Below, piece by piece: positions 1 to 11,212 of a DNA stretch of 64,000 nucleotides. The stretch is from positions 635,496 through 699,495 of the forward strand of contig NW_004775881.1 in NCBI RefSeq assembly GCF_000247815.1, given 5' to 3'. The stretch's first letter is position 1. Each line of letters starts with the position of its first letter. The position numbers and the translations under genes were made by a program. The notes under the pieces are model-generated. The model searched no databases, was not told the DNA's origin, and saw only the letters and a program-made list of their open reading frames with translations. This DNA is from Ficedula albicollis. Lineage: Eukaryota > Chordata > Aves > Passeriformes > Muscicapidae.

Positions 1-3000
1 TGTTTTGGGCATATTTCCAGCTGTGTTTTGCTGACATAACAGACCAGCACTTCAAGTCTTCCTGCTCCTGGGCCTCGCATTGCTGTGCATAATGTGGTTG
101 CTTTTGTTCAGTTTTGGAGACAAAAATGTAAACTTCCGTTTTCTTTCTTAGAAAATGCCAAATGTACCTGAAATTAGTCAGCAGAGGGTACAGGTATGTG
201 CCTCATCCAAATAAATGGCTTGTATCCTAAAGATATGGGAGTGAGAAAGGCTGTTGATGCATTGTCACACAAATTTGTGAAATAAATATGTAATATCCAG
301 AACAAACTGATTGTTTTGCAGCTTCCAGACAGTAATTATATATATTGTCAGCCTATATGCAGATGTATAGATACAGACTGTAATTAGAGCCTAATGATAA
401 TGAGAACATCTGGAAGCATCTGGAAAATGTTGCTTCCTCTGTTGCTCACCTTTATGGCATATTTGGTCTTTCATTGTCTTGTGCAGATTCAGTACTGGAG
501 TACTATTTAGTGGCTGCCAAAAATCGAGTTCAGTTAGAGTAGCTCTGGTGAGCAGGAGAATCAAAAGAATTCAGCCAAGTTTGGGACTCCATGGTTGTGA
601 TAATTTTGGCAATTAGCAAGTTGCCCTTAGTGCTCTGTTTGAGTTTTTCCTTTTTACAGCTTCACACAGTTGGTGTCCTGATTCTGCTTTGGAGTGCATA
701 TTTTTGAGTTCCCATGCTATTGCTGTCTTTAGGTCTAGAGCAGTGCAATCTAAAAAAACCAACCTGGCTGTGTGATCCCCTGGAGGTAGAGAACAGGCAG
801 TCAGAAGTAGCATGACTTTGAGTTAGTTATACCCATACATGAAGTAGGTCTGGGGGGGTGTCTGCTTTACTTTTCCTGCTTTCCCTCATCCTCGTGCATG
901 TATATATACAAATGATGCAACCAATGAAAGTCCCAACACACAACTATAAAAGAGTTCCAGAAAGCAGTGAAGGTGCAGATTTCTTCATTTCTGTCACTTC
1001 TTGTGATGGAGTTGGAGGTCTCTGGAAGATGCTGGCAATGATGCAGATGTGGTTGGTGTCTTCAGGGGATGCAGATCCATAACTATCAAAGCCTGTCTCT
1101 CGTTCCTCTTCCAGACATGGTACTTGCAGCAGACACACAAGATCACGCAGTAGAATCGTAGGCAAGACTTAAGACTCATCCTCAGAGACTTAAATCTTGC
1201 TTTCAGAGAGCTAAATGTTCACCTATAGCCATGAGACACTGGGGATTATATGTCTTGTCCATCTATATCTGTTATAATGGGATTTCCCCATTATAGCCTC
1301 CTGCTCTCACTATCATGTTTTTATTTCTAGCCACAACTCCGTTATAGGCAGTGATTGCCATTCTAACTTGTTGTCCGGCCTATGTCTGTTGTTACTTCAG
1401 CCTTTTTTTTGACAGAGGTGCGAAGTCACATTTTCAGAACACATGATCACATATATGCAGTGTTTGCAGGATGTCAGTGCAACATGCTGCCAATGTTGAG
1501 CTGGTCAGCTGTTTCCAGCAAAGGTGAGCTTTCTGCTGAGACCTTGCAGGTACTGTGGAATGAATTGGCTCCCCTACCACCAGGATGCTGTCACTTCACA
1601 GCTGTGGATCCATGGAGTTTAATACCATCCCACTTTCCCCCACTTCATTTAAAACTTCATTACTTGGAGTCAAATACAGCTGTCAAGTTTTACAGTAGAA
1701 TTTTAGAGAAATGTTGAGGGAAATATTGTAGATCACACATTTAAAGCCTTGGAAAGTGGAAGCTCTTATTCTGCAGACTTGCTTTAAGTAGGGTTAGATT
1801 AGGTACTGTTCCAAATGCCATTAGCTGCAAGAATGTTGTCACTGCTGCCAGTTGTGGAACTGAACAAGTGGAAATGGCATCAAGAACTCAGCAAAGGAAG
1901 TAATTGTAGGAAGTAATCTCTCTCAGGCTAGGAACAACTTGAATTTCTGATCCACGCAAGCAAGCAAAAATGCCATTTTCTCTTTCGCTCTGTTTTTTGC
2001 TCATCTTTTTAGCTTTTCTTTGTGCTGTGCTGAAACTTTCTAATTGTAGGCCATTTTTAGAAATTACATTGGTTTTGAAATAGCATATTACTCCAATGTA
2101 AACATTTTTCATATCAGTTACAGTAGTACTAAGGTTGGAGTAATGAGTACTTCTCTTCCTGTGTGCTAGCAGGTGATTTCTCAACATAATTTTATTTTGC
2201 TTAAAGGATAGTGTATATAGCAGTGGATACCTGATAATGTATTTATATGTCAGTACCCTAGAGACAAGTTTCATGCTGGCCATTTGAATGAGTATTATCA
2301 TGCAAGTGCTAACAAGACTGACTGGGAATAACTAAGTTACATGTCGGCGTGGAAACCATAATTATTCTGATAAATTCCCACATTGCAACCTGACCTGCTT
2401 GATTTGATTCAGTACTTACTTTAATGGGAACAAGGTGATCTAAGAGGAATTCTTGATTGTTTTGTCTCATGGAAACTATACAAAACCTGTTTGTAGTAAT
2501 GGTAATTTACTGTTATGTGTTTACTTCTGGGATGGTGTTGAGGGACATAAGCCAAGTTTAATAGAATCATTATTTTGTCGTAATTTCATTGAGGGGGTTC
2601 TCAAAGCTGTGGAGACATTCCAGAGCTATATGATAAACTTCTGGATTGATATGATAGTCTGCTGCCTTGTCATTTTCCTTATCTCTATAGAGTCATGCAT
2701 ACCCATATGATGGTTTACTTATGTATAGAGAGGATTATGAAATATTTTCCATCTCTGTTGCCTCTAGTATCTTCAGGCTATGTATCTAGTTCCAATCTTG
2801 ATTAAGTCCCTAGGCAAGCCAATCTAGGGGTTATTTTATTTTAAAATACACTTCAAAAACTTACAGTTGTTCATGTGGTATCTTTTATGCTCTTTGCTAC
2901 TCTTTTTCTTTAACCTAGCTTTGTGCTTGCTGGAACCTTAAATGTGTGAAACAAGTGTTTGGAAGCAGTAGAATAACTTCCTTACATTGTGTAGTTCTGT

Positions 3001-3103
3001 AAAAATGACATCAATAAAAATTCAGTCTCTGTGCCTTGAAACTATGTGATAATTTTACTGTGATGTATGCTTTTATTGTTGGTGGTGTTTTTCTCTGTTT
3101 CAG
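1..3103 (+). other. MND1: MND1 intron (3' part), no other gene seen
   Basis: This is the sequence upstream of the penultimate MND1 coding exon, and it ends with a pyrimidine-rich tract and CAG acceptor at 3101-3103. I looked for the preceding exon (coiled-coil part, ending in Arg-Gln of the human protein) and did not find it, so this intron is at least 3.1 kb and its donor lies outside the window. The composition is AT-rich and unique-looking. Short open frames here (e.g. 1382-1717 on +, 1888-2301 on -) have no recognisable similarity and are probably chance. Confidence 0.75.
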
Positions 3104-3148
3104 GCCAAACAAACCAAGTGGCCAAGGAGGCAGCCAACAGATGGACTG
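3104..3148 (+). CDS. MND1: MND1 penultimate coding exon (45 bp)
   Basis: MND1 forms a heterodimer with HOP2 (PSMC3IP) that stimulates DMC1/RAD51 strand exchange in meiotic recombination; it acts in the nucleus. The exon lies between acceptor CAG (3101-3103) and donor GT (3149-3150). Its first two bases (GC) complete a codon begun upstream. It then reads Q-T-N-Q-V-A-K-E-A-A-N-R-W-T and leaves a G that combines with AT of the next exon to give Asp. The block VAKEAANRWTD is identical to my memory of human MND1, where it sits near residue 160 in the coiled coil before the C-terminal cap. The exon is too short to appear as an open frame. Only the joined frame across the 1,644-bp intron and its match to MND1 identify it. 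Upstream exons are outside the window. Confidence 0.93.
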
Positions 3149-4792
3149 GTGTGTATTGCCGTGACGCAGCTTCACACTAGAGCAATTTCAGTAAAAGACC
3201 TACTCAGTGTTACAAACTTTAAATTTTATTAGGACTTGACATAGGATAGTCCTCACTTACAAAAACATAGAGAAATTTATTTTACTTATAAAACTATTAT
3301 GATTCAATAAAAAGAATGCATCTTCTCAATTTAGTTACTGAATGTACTCCCATAACAGATCTGTCCTTCTGGTGCTGTCTTGTACACTGCGTTAAATCTT
3401 GAGACTTATTTCCTTGGATGAGTTAAAATCTCTTAAGATAAAGTAAGCAATAGAGACTGGAAATGGTGATTGCCCAGTTCAGAGAGTTTAATTCTATTCT
3501 GAATGCTCTTTTTCTTTTCTAAAGAGTAGAATGTTTTGTGGAATCTTACTGCTGCTACCAGCTGATGAATGCTGATACAAAGTAGGGTATTTATCAAACT
3601 AATCAGTTTTGACAGGTAAAATTATGCATAGTTTTAAGGAATGTTACTGCTATGACATTCATATGGAAGTTTAACTCAGTTTTCTGTTGTTGCTTAGCTT
3701 TGCTGTATTCATTCCCATTTTGCAAAGCAAGCAGTTTATATGTCCTTATGGTTTTTAAAATTATTTAGAATATTGATTATAATTTTTTAATCTAGAACAG
3801 ATCTCCTACTGATGGACTGATGGCTATCATTGGTTGTGCCAAGTGCAGCAGAATATAATTGTCTTAGTCCTTGGACTATTATTTTATATCTGGGTTGTTT
3901 ACTGTGTATGGGGAAATAAAATTATGTATTTAAAAATAATTTCTGGGTGTTGTCAGGGCTTTCTGCTGTTAAAGACAGGCTGTTCTCAAGGCCTCAAGTG
4001 AGGTAAAGGAATTGTGCCTCAGCCTGTAGATAATACTTCACTATTTAATTAGACAATTTGGTTATATGCTGCAGCCTATTTTTCTTTTGAAGAGACAATT
4101 TTAAAACTAAATGTGTGATGGTTAAGAAAAAGAAAAATATCTGTAAGCTATGCACAGACAGGAAACACTTCCTTTCTTAAGGAATGCTGCAATTTATGGG
4201 TGTTAGAAATGACGTAATAAATTTCAGTAAATGCTGCAGTGAAAAATTTTGTTAAATTGAACAACATGTATATGTTAAAGTAATGTGATGCTGAAAGAGA
4301 ATTGCTGACTAAAATAAAGCTTCTTGAATGTCCTTTTTTTAAGTTTCAAAAAATACAGTGTCTGAACAAACATGCAGAACTAGAAAGGACCTTACAGGAA
4401 TTTAAATCAATTTTTTGTAGCTACAGATAGTCACATATTAGGTGTCTAGTTGATGAAGGTTGTGTAAAATACCTACTGTGCTCTTACCTCATCATTATAG
4501 CAGGCTTACACTGTAATTGTAGCTTTCAATCTCCTTGTAAAAGAGGAGCAAGAAAAGATAAAGATAACATGTTTTTTATTCAGTGCTAAGTAAATTGTTC
4601 TGTCTTTTTTGGAGGTTATTAACAAAAGCATTCTGTTTTCTATTCTAAATCTACTTAGTAATGGTGTTTCTCACTATGTGCCTTTTTCATACACACAGGA
4701 GACACTGCAAATGGAAGGATTTTGTTGTAGTTGAGACTATAATTCATGCTTTCCTGAATACTCAAAGTGATTGTTCTTCATTCTGTTTGCAG
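3149..4792 (+). other. MND1: last MND1 intron
   Basis: A 1,644-bp intron with a GTGTGT donor at 3149 and a TTTGCAG acceptor ending at 4792. It is phase 1, splitting the Asp codon as G|AT. The sequence is AT-rich with no repeat element or RNA gene that I can recognise. Confidence 0.85.
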
Positions 4793-4899
4793 ATAACATC
4801 TTTTCAATAAAGTCCTGGGCCAAGCGTAAATTTGGATTTGAAGAGAGCAGAATAGATAAATGTTTTGGAATCCCAGAAGATTTGGAGTACATTGATTAG
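4793..4899 (+). CDS. MND1: MND1 terminal coding exon and stop
   Basis: This exon encodes the C-terminal end of MND1. With the G carried over from 3148 it reads [16 protein letters not shown], continues [19 protein letters not shown], then TAG at 4897-4899. Across the two exons visible here, 49 residues differ from human MND1 (from memory) at about nine positions, mostly conservative (for example S for A and L-E for F-D near the end). The ending ...GIPED..YID is characteristic of the family, so the protein terminates at its usual place. This C-terminal segment caps the HOP2-MND1 coiled coil and contributes to DNA binding. Nothing suggests a broken gene: splice sites, phase and stop are all as expected. 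Confidence 0.95.
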
Positions 4900-5045
4900 T
4901 GTTCGGTTGATGGCTGACACAGTTGTGTGTAGTTCATTATATATTCATAGCTGCCATTAAAATGTGAATCCTTTCCAAACAGGTGGCCACCATTTAATTT
5001 GCTGGTTTTGTTAATGTTAATAAAATACCAAAAATACTTATTGCA
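4900..5045 (+). other. MND1: MND1 3' UTR
   Basis: A short 3' untranslated region from the stop codon to the predicted cleavage site, about 20 bases after the AATAAA at 5019-5024. The end point is approximate and comes only from the spacing to the signal and the T-rich downstream element. Confidence 0.6.
5019..5024 (+). terminator. MND1: MND1 polyadenylation signal AATAAA
   Basis: A canonical AATAAA lies 120 bases after the MND1 stop codon. A T/G-rich stretch at about 5046-5062 fits a downstream element, so cleavage is expected near 5040-5045. An upstream AATAAA at 4806-4811 lies inside the coding exon and is not preferred. Confidence 0.7.
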
Positions 5046-5049
5046 GGTT

Positions 5050-8000
5050 TTTGTTTTTCTTGTACTCTGTAGATAGTAAGTCTCTTGATTTCTTCTGTGT
5101 GACAGACTTAGCATGGACAGAGGTTATAGGGAATAATTATTAGAAAGTTTTGAGACTGGATTTAACTCTTCTTTTGCTTAACTGGGAGTAGTAAGTACTA
5201 AGATCTAGAAGCTCCAGGGATTTATGTTTAAACACGTTGAAGGCTTTGGAATGGGAATAACAGGGAACAATATGGAATATGATTAATTTTTCCCTCGTCT
5301 CACCAATGAAATAGAAAACAGGCATAATCCATTAACGGGAAACAGTGAGACAGTAAGGAGGTGAGTAGAAAGGCTGAGGTCTGGTTTTAGGTAATATTTT
5401 ATTGTGTTGCTAGAACTGCTTGTAAGTTTAGTGAAAAAAATATACTCGTTGTTGGAAAATACTAGTTCAACAGAGCAGAATCTGTTTCAGAAAATATATT
5501 GGTTTGACACTGAGAAAGCTGATCTGGTCAAGAGTGTATCTTGCATAGAAGGGGGGGAGCAAAGAGCACCCACCCCTTCACACCACTGTGTACCAAGAGT
5601 TAGGATGTTTCTCTGGGATGTGAGACACTGAATTCAATTTACTGTTAAAAACTAAGCATTTTTGGTTTATGCACATTTTTCAATTTCAGGTTAAAAGCAC
5701 AGCCTGCCGAAATAATAACAGATTACGAGCGCCTCATTCTTGTTTGATTAAATTTCTGAAGCACCTCACTTTGTATCAGCTTCTGGTTTCTAATCCTGAT
5801 CAGTGCATGGCTACAGCAAGAGAGGTGGACAGCAGGGACTGGTGATCACCTTCCACAGCTGTTGATTGCAAGATGGCATTTCTGCTGTAGAACTCTGGGG
5901 GATTTAAGCTTTACCTTTAGGACGCAGGTGGGCCTGCTGCAAGCTATCACTGAAAAGCATCTGTTTGCCTTTTATGTAACATCTGATATGAGAGCATTGC
6001 TGAAAAGGTGGCATTTAGCTGCAGATGTGCCCAGAAATGTGTCTCTTGTGACCTTTCCAATTAAAAAATTTCCTAGCAGTTCAGTGCATGTTAAAATTCA
6101 AGGATTTCAGGTATGCCCCTGGCTATTTTCATCTCATGTCTATGAAGACATGAAGCAAAGTTACTGGGAAGATAGTGGATGGAGGATTTTCCTCTCATAA
6201 AGATAGTATAGCAAGCTATCTGTTGCCGAAGGAAAAATGTATGGAATGCCTGGGACGTAGGAAAATGTCATTATGCTTAAAATTGTGATGGTAATGTTTC
6301 CTTTTATGTGTTTGGAAGGACTTTATTCCTAATATGTCCAATATTGAACACTGAGTACAGCTGCTGATTGGTAAAAGCATAAGGGAAATAGGTGGCACTT
6401 AGGTGAATGCAGTATTGGAGTGTTCCTGACCAGCCTTGGCTTTTGCCCCACGAAGAGGGTGCTCTGAGCAAAGCTCTGTGCTGGTACCAATACTGATGTA
6501 TCTGTAGCTTGGGTGGTTGGATTGCTCTTGAATTTTGTGCTGTGAAACAGTAAAGAGGCAAACTTTTTTTGTTCTTTGTAGGAGATCTCTCTCAAGTGAG
6601 TAGTTTTTTTGTTTTGCTTAACATTTGGATTTTTCTGTGACTATTCTGTACCACCTAACAAAAAACTTCTTGGCACATCTGTGTTCAAGAGCACATAACT
6701 GCCATAAATTAGAGATGGTGATGATGACTCAAAAGGCTTGCTTGTATGAAAAAACATTGAGCACATTAACTTATCGATGCTTTTTGCCTGTTCAAATCAC
6801 TTTGATGTGCCTGATCTTCTACTTGTCAGGGAGCCTCAGGTAATTTATGGTCCATAGCAGCTTGTGCACCAAGGCTTCCTCTGGTACCTTTAGGGATGAG
6901 GGTTTCTTACTGACTTTACTGCTTTGGCTACTTTCCAAGTTCAAGAGGGAAACAAAGATGACCAGCTACGTAAATTTAGCCGCAGTATTGTGGCTTCCTG
7001 TCTGTAGGGTATTATGCATTATCTGTAGGGTATAAAGCATTATGGACTGTAATAATACCTTTAAATATAATAAATACCATCTAAATCACTGTACTTGACG
7101 TAGATTTGCCCAGAAATACTGTAGTAAGCCACAATGAGCTGGCTTTAAAAATGTCTAACACAGCCATTATGCTTTGGACACAAAACTTAGGTAGTTCAAT
7201 TGCAGGGAGTTTCTAGCAATGTAATTTTCTCTAGAGTTTTTAATTTGTTTTACAGGTACAGAACAGACATAGACATACCATTGTACTTTATTTTCTGTTC
7301 TGTCTCCTGGTGTTGGTTAGCAAACCTGAAGGGAGTATGTCTGCTTCTGTAAGGACACAATTTTAGAACAGTTAGAACAGAAATTTCACAGCTGAACAGA
7401 AGAATGGAAGAGGTGATGTGTTACCGGAAATTGATTCTTACTCCCCTGGTGGAATAGATTTATTTTGTGCTACCTTTTTGTGATTCTGGTTTCTTAGCAT
7501 AGGCAAATTTCAACATGAAAAGCAAAGCCAGATTTTTTTTTTGAGAGGAAGAGAGACAATTTGTGTATCTTCTATATTCCAAGATACTTTGAGCCTGCTG
7601 CATCTGTTCACTCTTGGCAGCTTTTCTTCTTAAGATGTGCAGCAGACTGCTAAATCCCACAGTGCGAAACCACGTAGGATTATGTGGTTTGAGATGTGTA
7701 TTCAGTTTTTAGGAGAAGCTGGGACTTCTGTCTTCTGCTGCATTAATAGTAACAGTTCAAATTATTTTCTTTCTGAGAAATGTTTTGCTAATAGCCTATC
7801 GCAAAAATGAAAACACTCAAGCTGATTTTTTGTCCCAATTTGCATTTTTAGAGTTTGCTTGAGATAGAATCTGAAATATTTCTAAATAATCTAACAAGAA
7901 AACAATGGAGTTTAAGTGCTTACTTCTACTATTATTCTTGTGGTTATGTCACAGCTATTTTATGTGTATGTCTTCCTCTTTTCTCTTTCTTGTGCCCTAT

Positions 8001-9330
8001 AGATTTTTTTGCCCATGTAAGGTAAATATTTTCAACTATTATAGCTAAGTCAGGAGGCCAGGCCCTTACTACAATTCAGGTTTATAATTAAAGCAGTTAC
8101 TAGTTCAATGAGTGAAAATCAAAGCTGTTTTAAGCAGAGTCGGTAGCTCTGAACAGTACCAGAAACAGTATCAGGTCCAGCTTTTCAAAATTTCTTGAGG
8201 AGTTTATCTTGACAGTACTAGGCTGAGGTGTTGGATAGGCCTGCTCTTTGAGACTGATGGTGATTGGCCACTGTGAAGCAATATAGATGCAGGAGAAATA
8301 TTGATGTCTACCTGATCTACTAAGAAACCTTACTTAGAATCAGCAACTTTCTTTAAATATCTGCCCTGAAATGTCCCATTCTTCCTTGCCTTTTAACTTG
8401 CCATCTGCATGCTCTGTACAACACCAAGTATCAGCTCTAGGACTCCCTTTATGGTACTTACGGAGTGTTAAATGTTAACAGTCACAAAGGTTTAGGTTTT
8501 GACACAAGTCAAGTGCTAAGCCTTTCATTAATGCATTGTGTAGAATGTCATTGCTGTTTGGAGGTGTTTTAAAAGGGAAAATACAAGCTCTGACACAAAT
8601 GGCACAGTGATGCTGTAATCACGTGACAAGAGGTGGAACCGAAACTTCTTGGGAGAATGAGGGGAAAAGAAATCCAGTTTGTGATGGTGAATTCACAACA
8701 GCTCCTTAGAGAGAGTCCCTCTGTCACCCAAGCATGTTTCCACCAGTCAGGTGATCTGGTTGGTGCTTATCTTCACCTTGTTTCTTTTAGAGGTGGGGTT
8801 TGTATGATCATATTTTTCTGTCATTTATCTTCTCCTTTTCCCTCCCACTGTTCTTAAATTACCCAGTGATTTCAGCTAAATTTACTCTGAGGGGCCCTGG
8901 TACAAGCTTGCAATTTATTGGTTCTGTTTGGCTGCCTGCCTGATAAATACAGGCTCTCCCTTTCCCACCTACCACTTTTGGGACCTGAGAAAGGGTAGAG
9001 CTTGCTGAGGGTGGGAGGAGGAAGGAAAGATGTCAAAGATGGTGATGGAATATTGTATGAAGGTCTGGCAGTATTGCTAGGGCTGAGATCAGATGGTGTG
9101 TGCATCCTTTCAGTGGGAAGGAAGAGGTAATTTCAACAAGTGAAGTCCTCAACTAATCCTCCGTGTCACATTCTTCCATGATGGCAACAGTTAACTGCCA
9201 TCTAGACACTACATCTGTATAGATGGTTGTCTGTCTTACTCCTTCTCCTGCTGACAGCTGCTGTAGGTGCACATACTGTCCACTGCGCAGGCATACAGGA
9301 GGGGAAGCATCTGTGTTAGACTTGTCTCTT
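5050..9330. other. intergenic, MND1 to tandem duplication, no gene seen
   Basis: Downstream flank of MND1. Short open frames (e.g. 5862-6200 on +) have no recognisable domains, no splice-consistent extension and no codon pattern distinguishing them from chance. I saw no LINE, LTR or RNA gene. Confidence 0.6.
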
Positions 9331-11212
9331 TAAACTGTATGCATAGAAGATTGCACGTCAAGAAGACCGGGGAGCAAAAAGATCTGTGAACACCATGACA
9401 AGCACCACTGGTCTTCTCAGTGTCACATTAGACTCTTTTATAATGCCTTACATGATCAGTTTTTTTGAATGAAAAGTTTTTTTGCTATGTGGTGGTTGTA
9501 CCTAGCCTAATTAGAAAAAATTTCCTTACAAAAAAATGTTCCTGCTGAAGTATTTATAAAGAACAGTTTTTAAGCAAAACCTGCTGGGCAATTTTCTGTT
9601 TCCAGTATTTGATGAAAACCCAAGTTATTCTGAGAAAGGATGAGCCTTTCACACAAAAAGCTTAATTTTAAAATATACTCCATCCTTTAGTTTCAAGAAA
9701 ACCTTACTGGTCTGGTAACCAGTGCTAAAGTAAATATTATAACCTGTCCAAGGTATACCTTGTTTCAGGTGAGATGATTAAATTTAGCTGTGCTGCTGCA
9801 GAGGCTCAAAAGGAAAAGCTGTTCAAATTTTGACTTCAAGAGAAAGGCAATGATGGAAGAAGTGTTTGAATTGAAAAGGGCGTGAATTACCATCTGCATA
9901 CTGTAAGCCATGTCTTACATGGATCCCACTTTTTACCTGGACACCTTTGATCATGTCACCTTCCTTCAGGCTGCACCTCATTGGCATTCTGGAGATGGGA
10001 TTTTTATGTTGGGATGCAAAATATTTTTTTTCCCATTTTTGCAGTCTACAGTGGGAAAAATGACCATGTTTTCTCTCTTTCCCTTCCTTCTAAGAAAAAA
10101 AAGGAGAGTAAAAAAGTCCATCTTACACTTTCTTACATTATCATTACTAGCCATGCAAAATAATGCCTCTGGCTGATCCTAGCATTCTGGAAGATTTTTC
10201 AAGGAAGACAAAAGTCAAATTTTCATACTTTGTTTTCAGTTTCTCAGAAAGATTAATTACTGAATCCAGTATAAACTGTATGCATAGAAGATTGCATGTC
10301 AAGAAGACCGGGGAGCAAAAAGATCTGTGAACACCATGACAAGCACCACTGGTCTTCTCAGTGTCACATTAGACTCTTTTATAATGCCTTACATGATCAG
10401 TTTTTTTGAATGAAAAGTTTTTTTGCTATGTGGTGGTTGTACCTAGCCTAATTAGAAAAAATTTCCTTACAAAAAAATGTTCCTGCTGAAGTATTTATAA
10501 AGAACAGTTTTTAAGCAAAACCTGCTGGGCAATTTTCTGTTTCCAGTATTTGATGAAAACCCAAGTTATTCTGAGAAAGGATGAGCCTTTCACACAAAAA
10601 GCTTAATTTTAAAATATACTCCATCCTTTAGTTTCAAGAAAACCTTACTGGTCTGGTAACCAGTGCTAAAGTAAATATTATAACCTGTCCAAGGTATACC
10701 TTGTTTCAGGTGAGATGATTAAATTTAGCTGTGCTGCTGCAGAGGCTCAAAAGGAAAAGCTGTTCAAATTTTGACTTCAAGAGAAAGGCAATGATGGAAG
10801 AAGTGTTTGAATTGAAAAGGGCGTGAATTACCATCTGCATACTGTAAGCCATGTCTTACATGGATCCCACTTTTTACCTGGACACCTTTGATCATGTCAC
10901 CTTCCTTCAGGCTGCACCTCATTGGCATTCTGGAGATGGGATTTTTATGTTGGGATGCAAAATATTTTTTTTCCCATTTTTGCAGTCTACAGTGGGAAAA
11001 ATGACCATGTTTTCTCTCTTTCCCTTCCTTCTAAGAAAAAAAAGGAGAGTAAAAAAGTCCATCTTACACTTTCTTACATTATCATTACTAGCCATGCAAA
11101 ATAATGCCTCTGGCTGATCCTAGCATTCTGGAAGATTTTTCAAGGAAGACAAAAGTCAAATTTTCATACTTTGTTTTCAGTTTCTCAGAAAGATTAATTA
11201 CTGAATCCAGTA
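9331..11212. repeat. 941-bp tandem direct duplication (two copies)
   Basis: Copy 1 is 9331-10271 and copy 2 is 10272-11212, head to tail with no spacer. Both start TAAACTGTATGCATAGAAGA and end CTGAATCCAGTA. The only mismatch I noticed is C at 9356 against T at 10297. Copy 1 is preceded by CTCTT and copy 2 is followed by T-rich unique DNA. An 88-codon frame (9910-10176, repeated at 10851-11117) is duplicated because it lies inside the unit and has no recognisable product. This is either a very recent tandem duplication or a false duplication from joining two haplotypes. Confidence 0.95.

Noticed and set aside
4806..4811. AATAAA inside the MND1 terminal exon
   Set aside because: It is part of codons for Ser-Ile-Lys, followed by conserved C-terminal coding and a better-placed signal at 5019-5024.
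9910..11117. Two identical 88-codon frames suggesting a duplicated gene
   Set aside because: They are identical only because they lie in the 941-bp duplicated unit; no recognisable domain or conserved start context.
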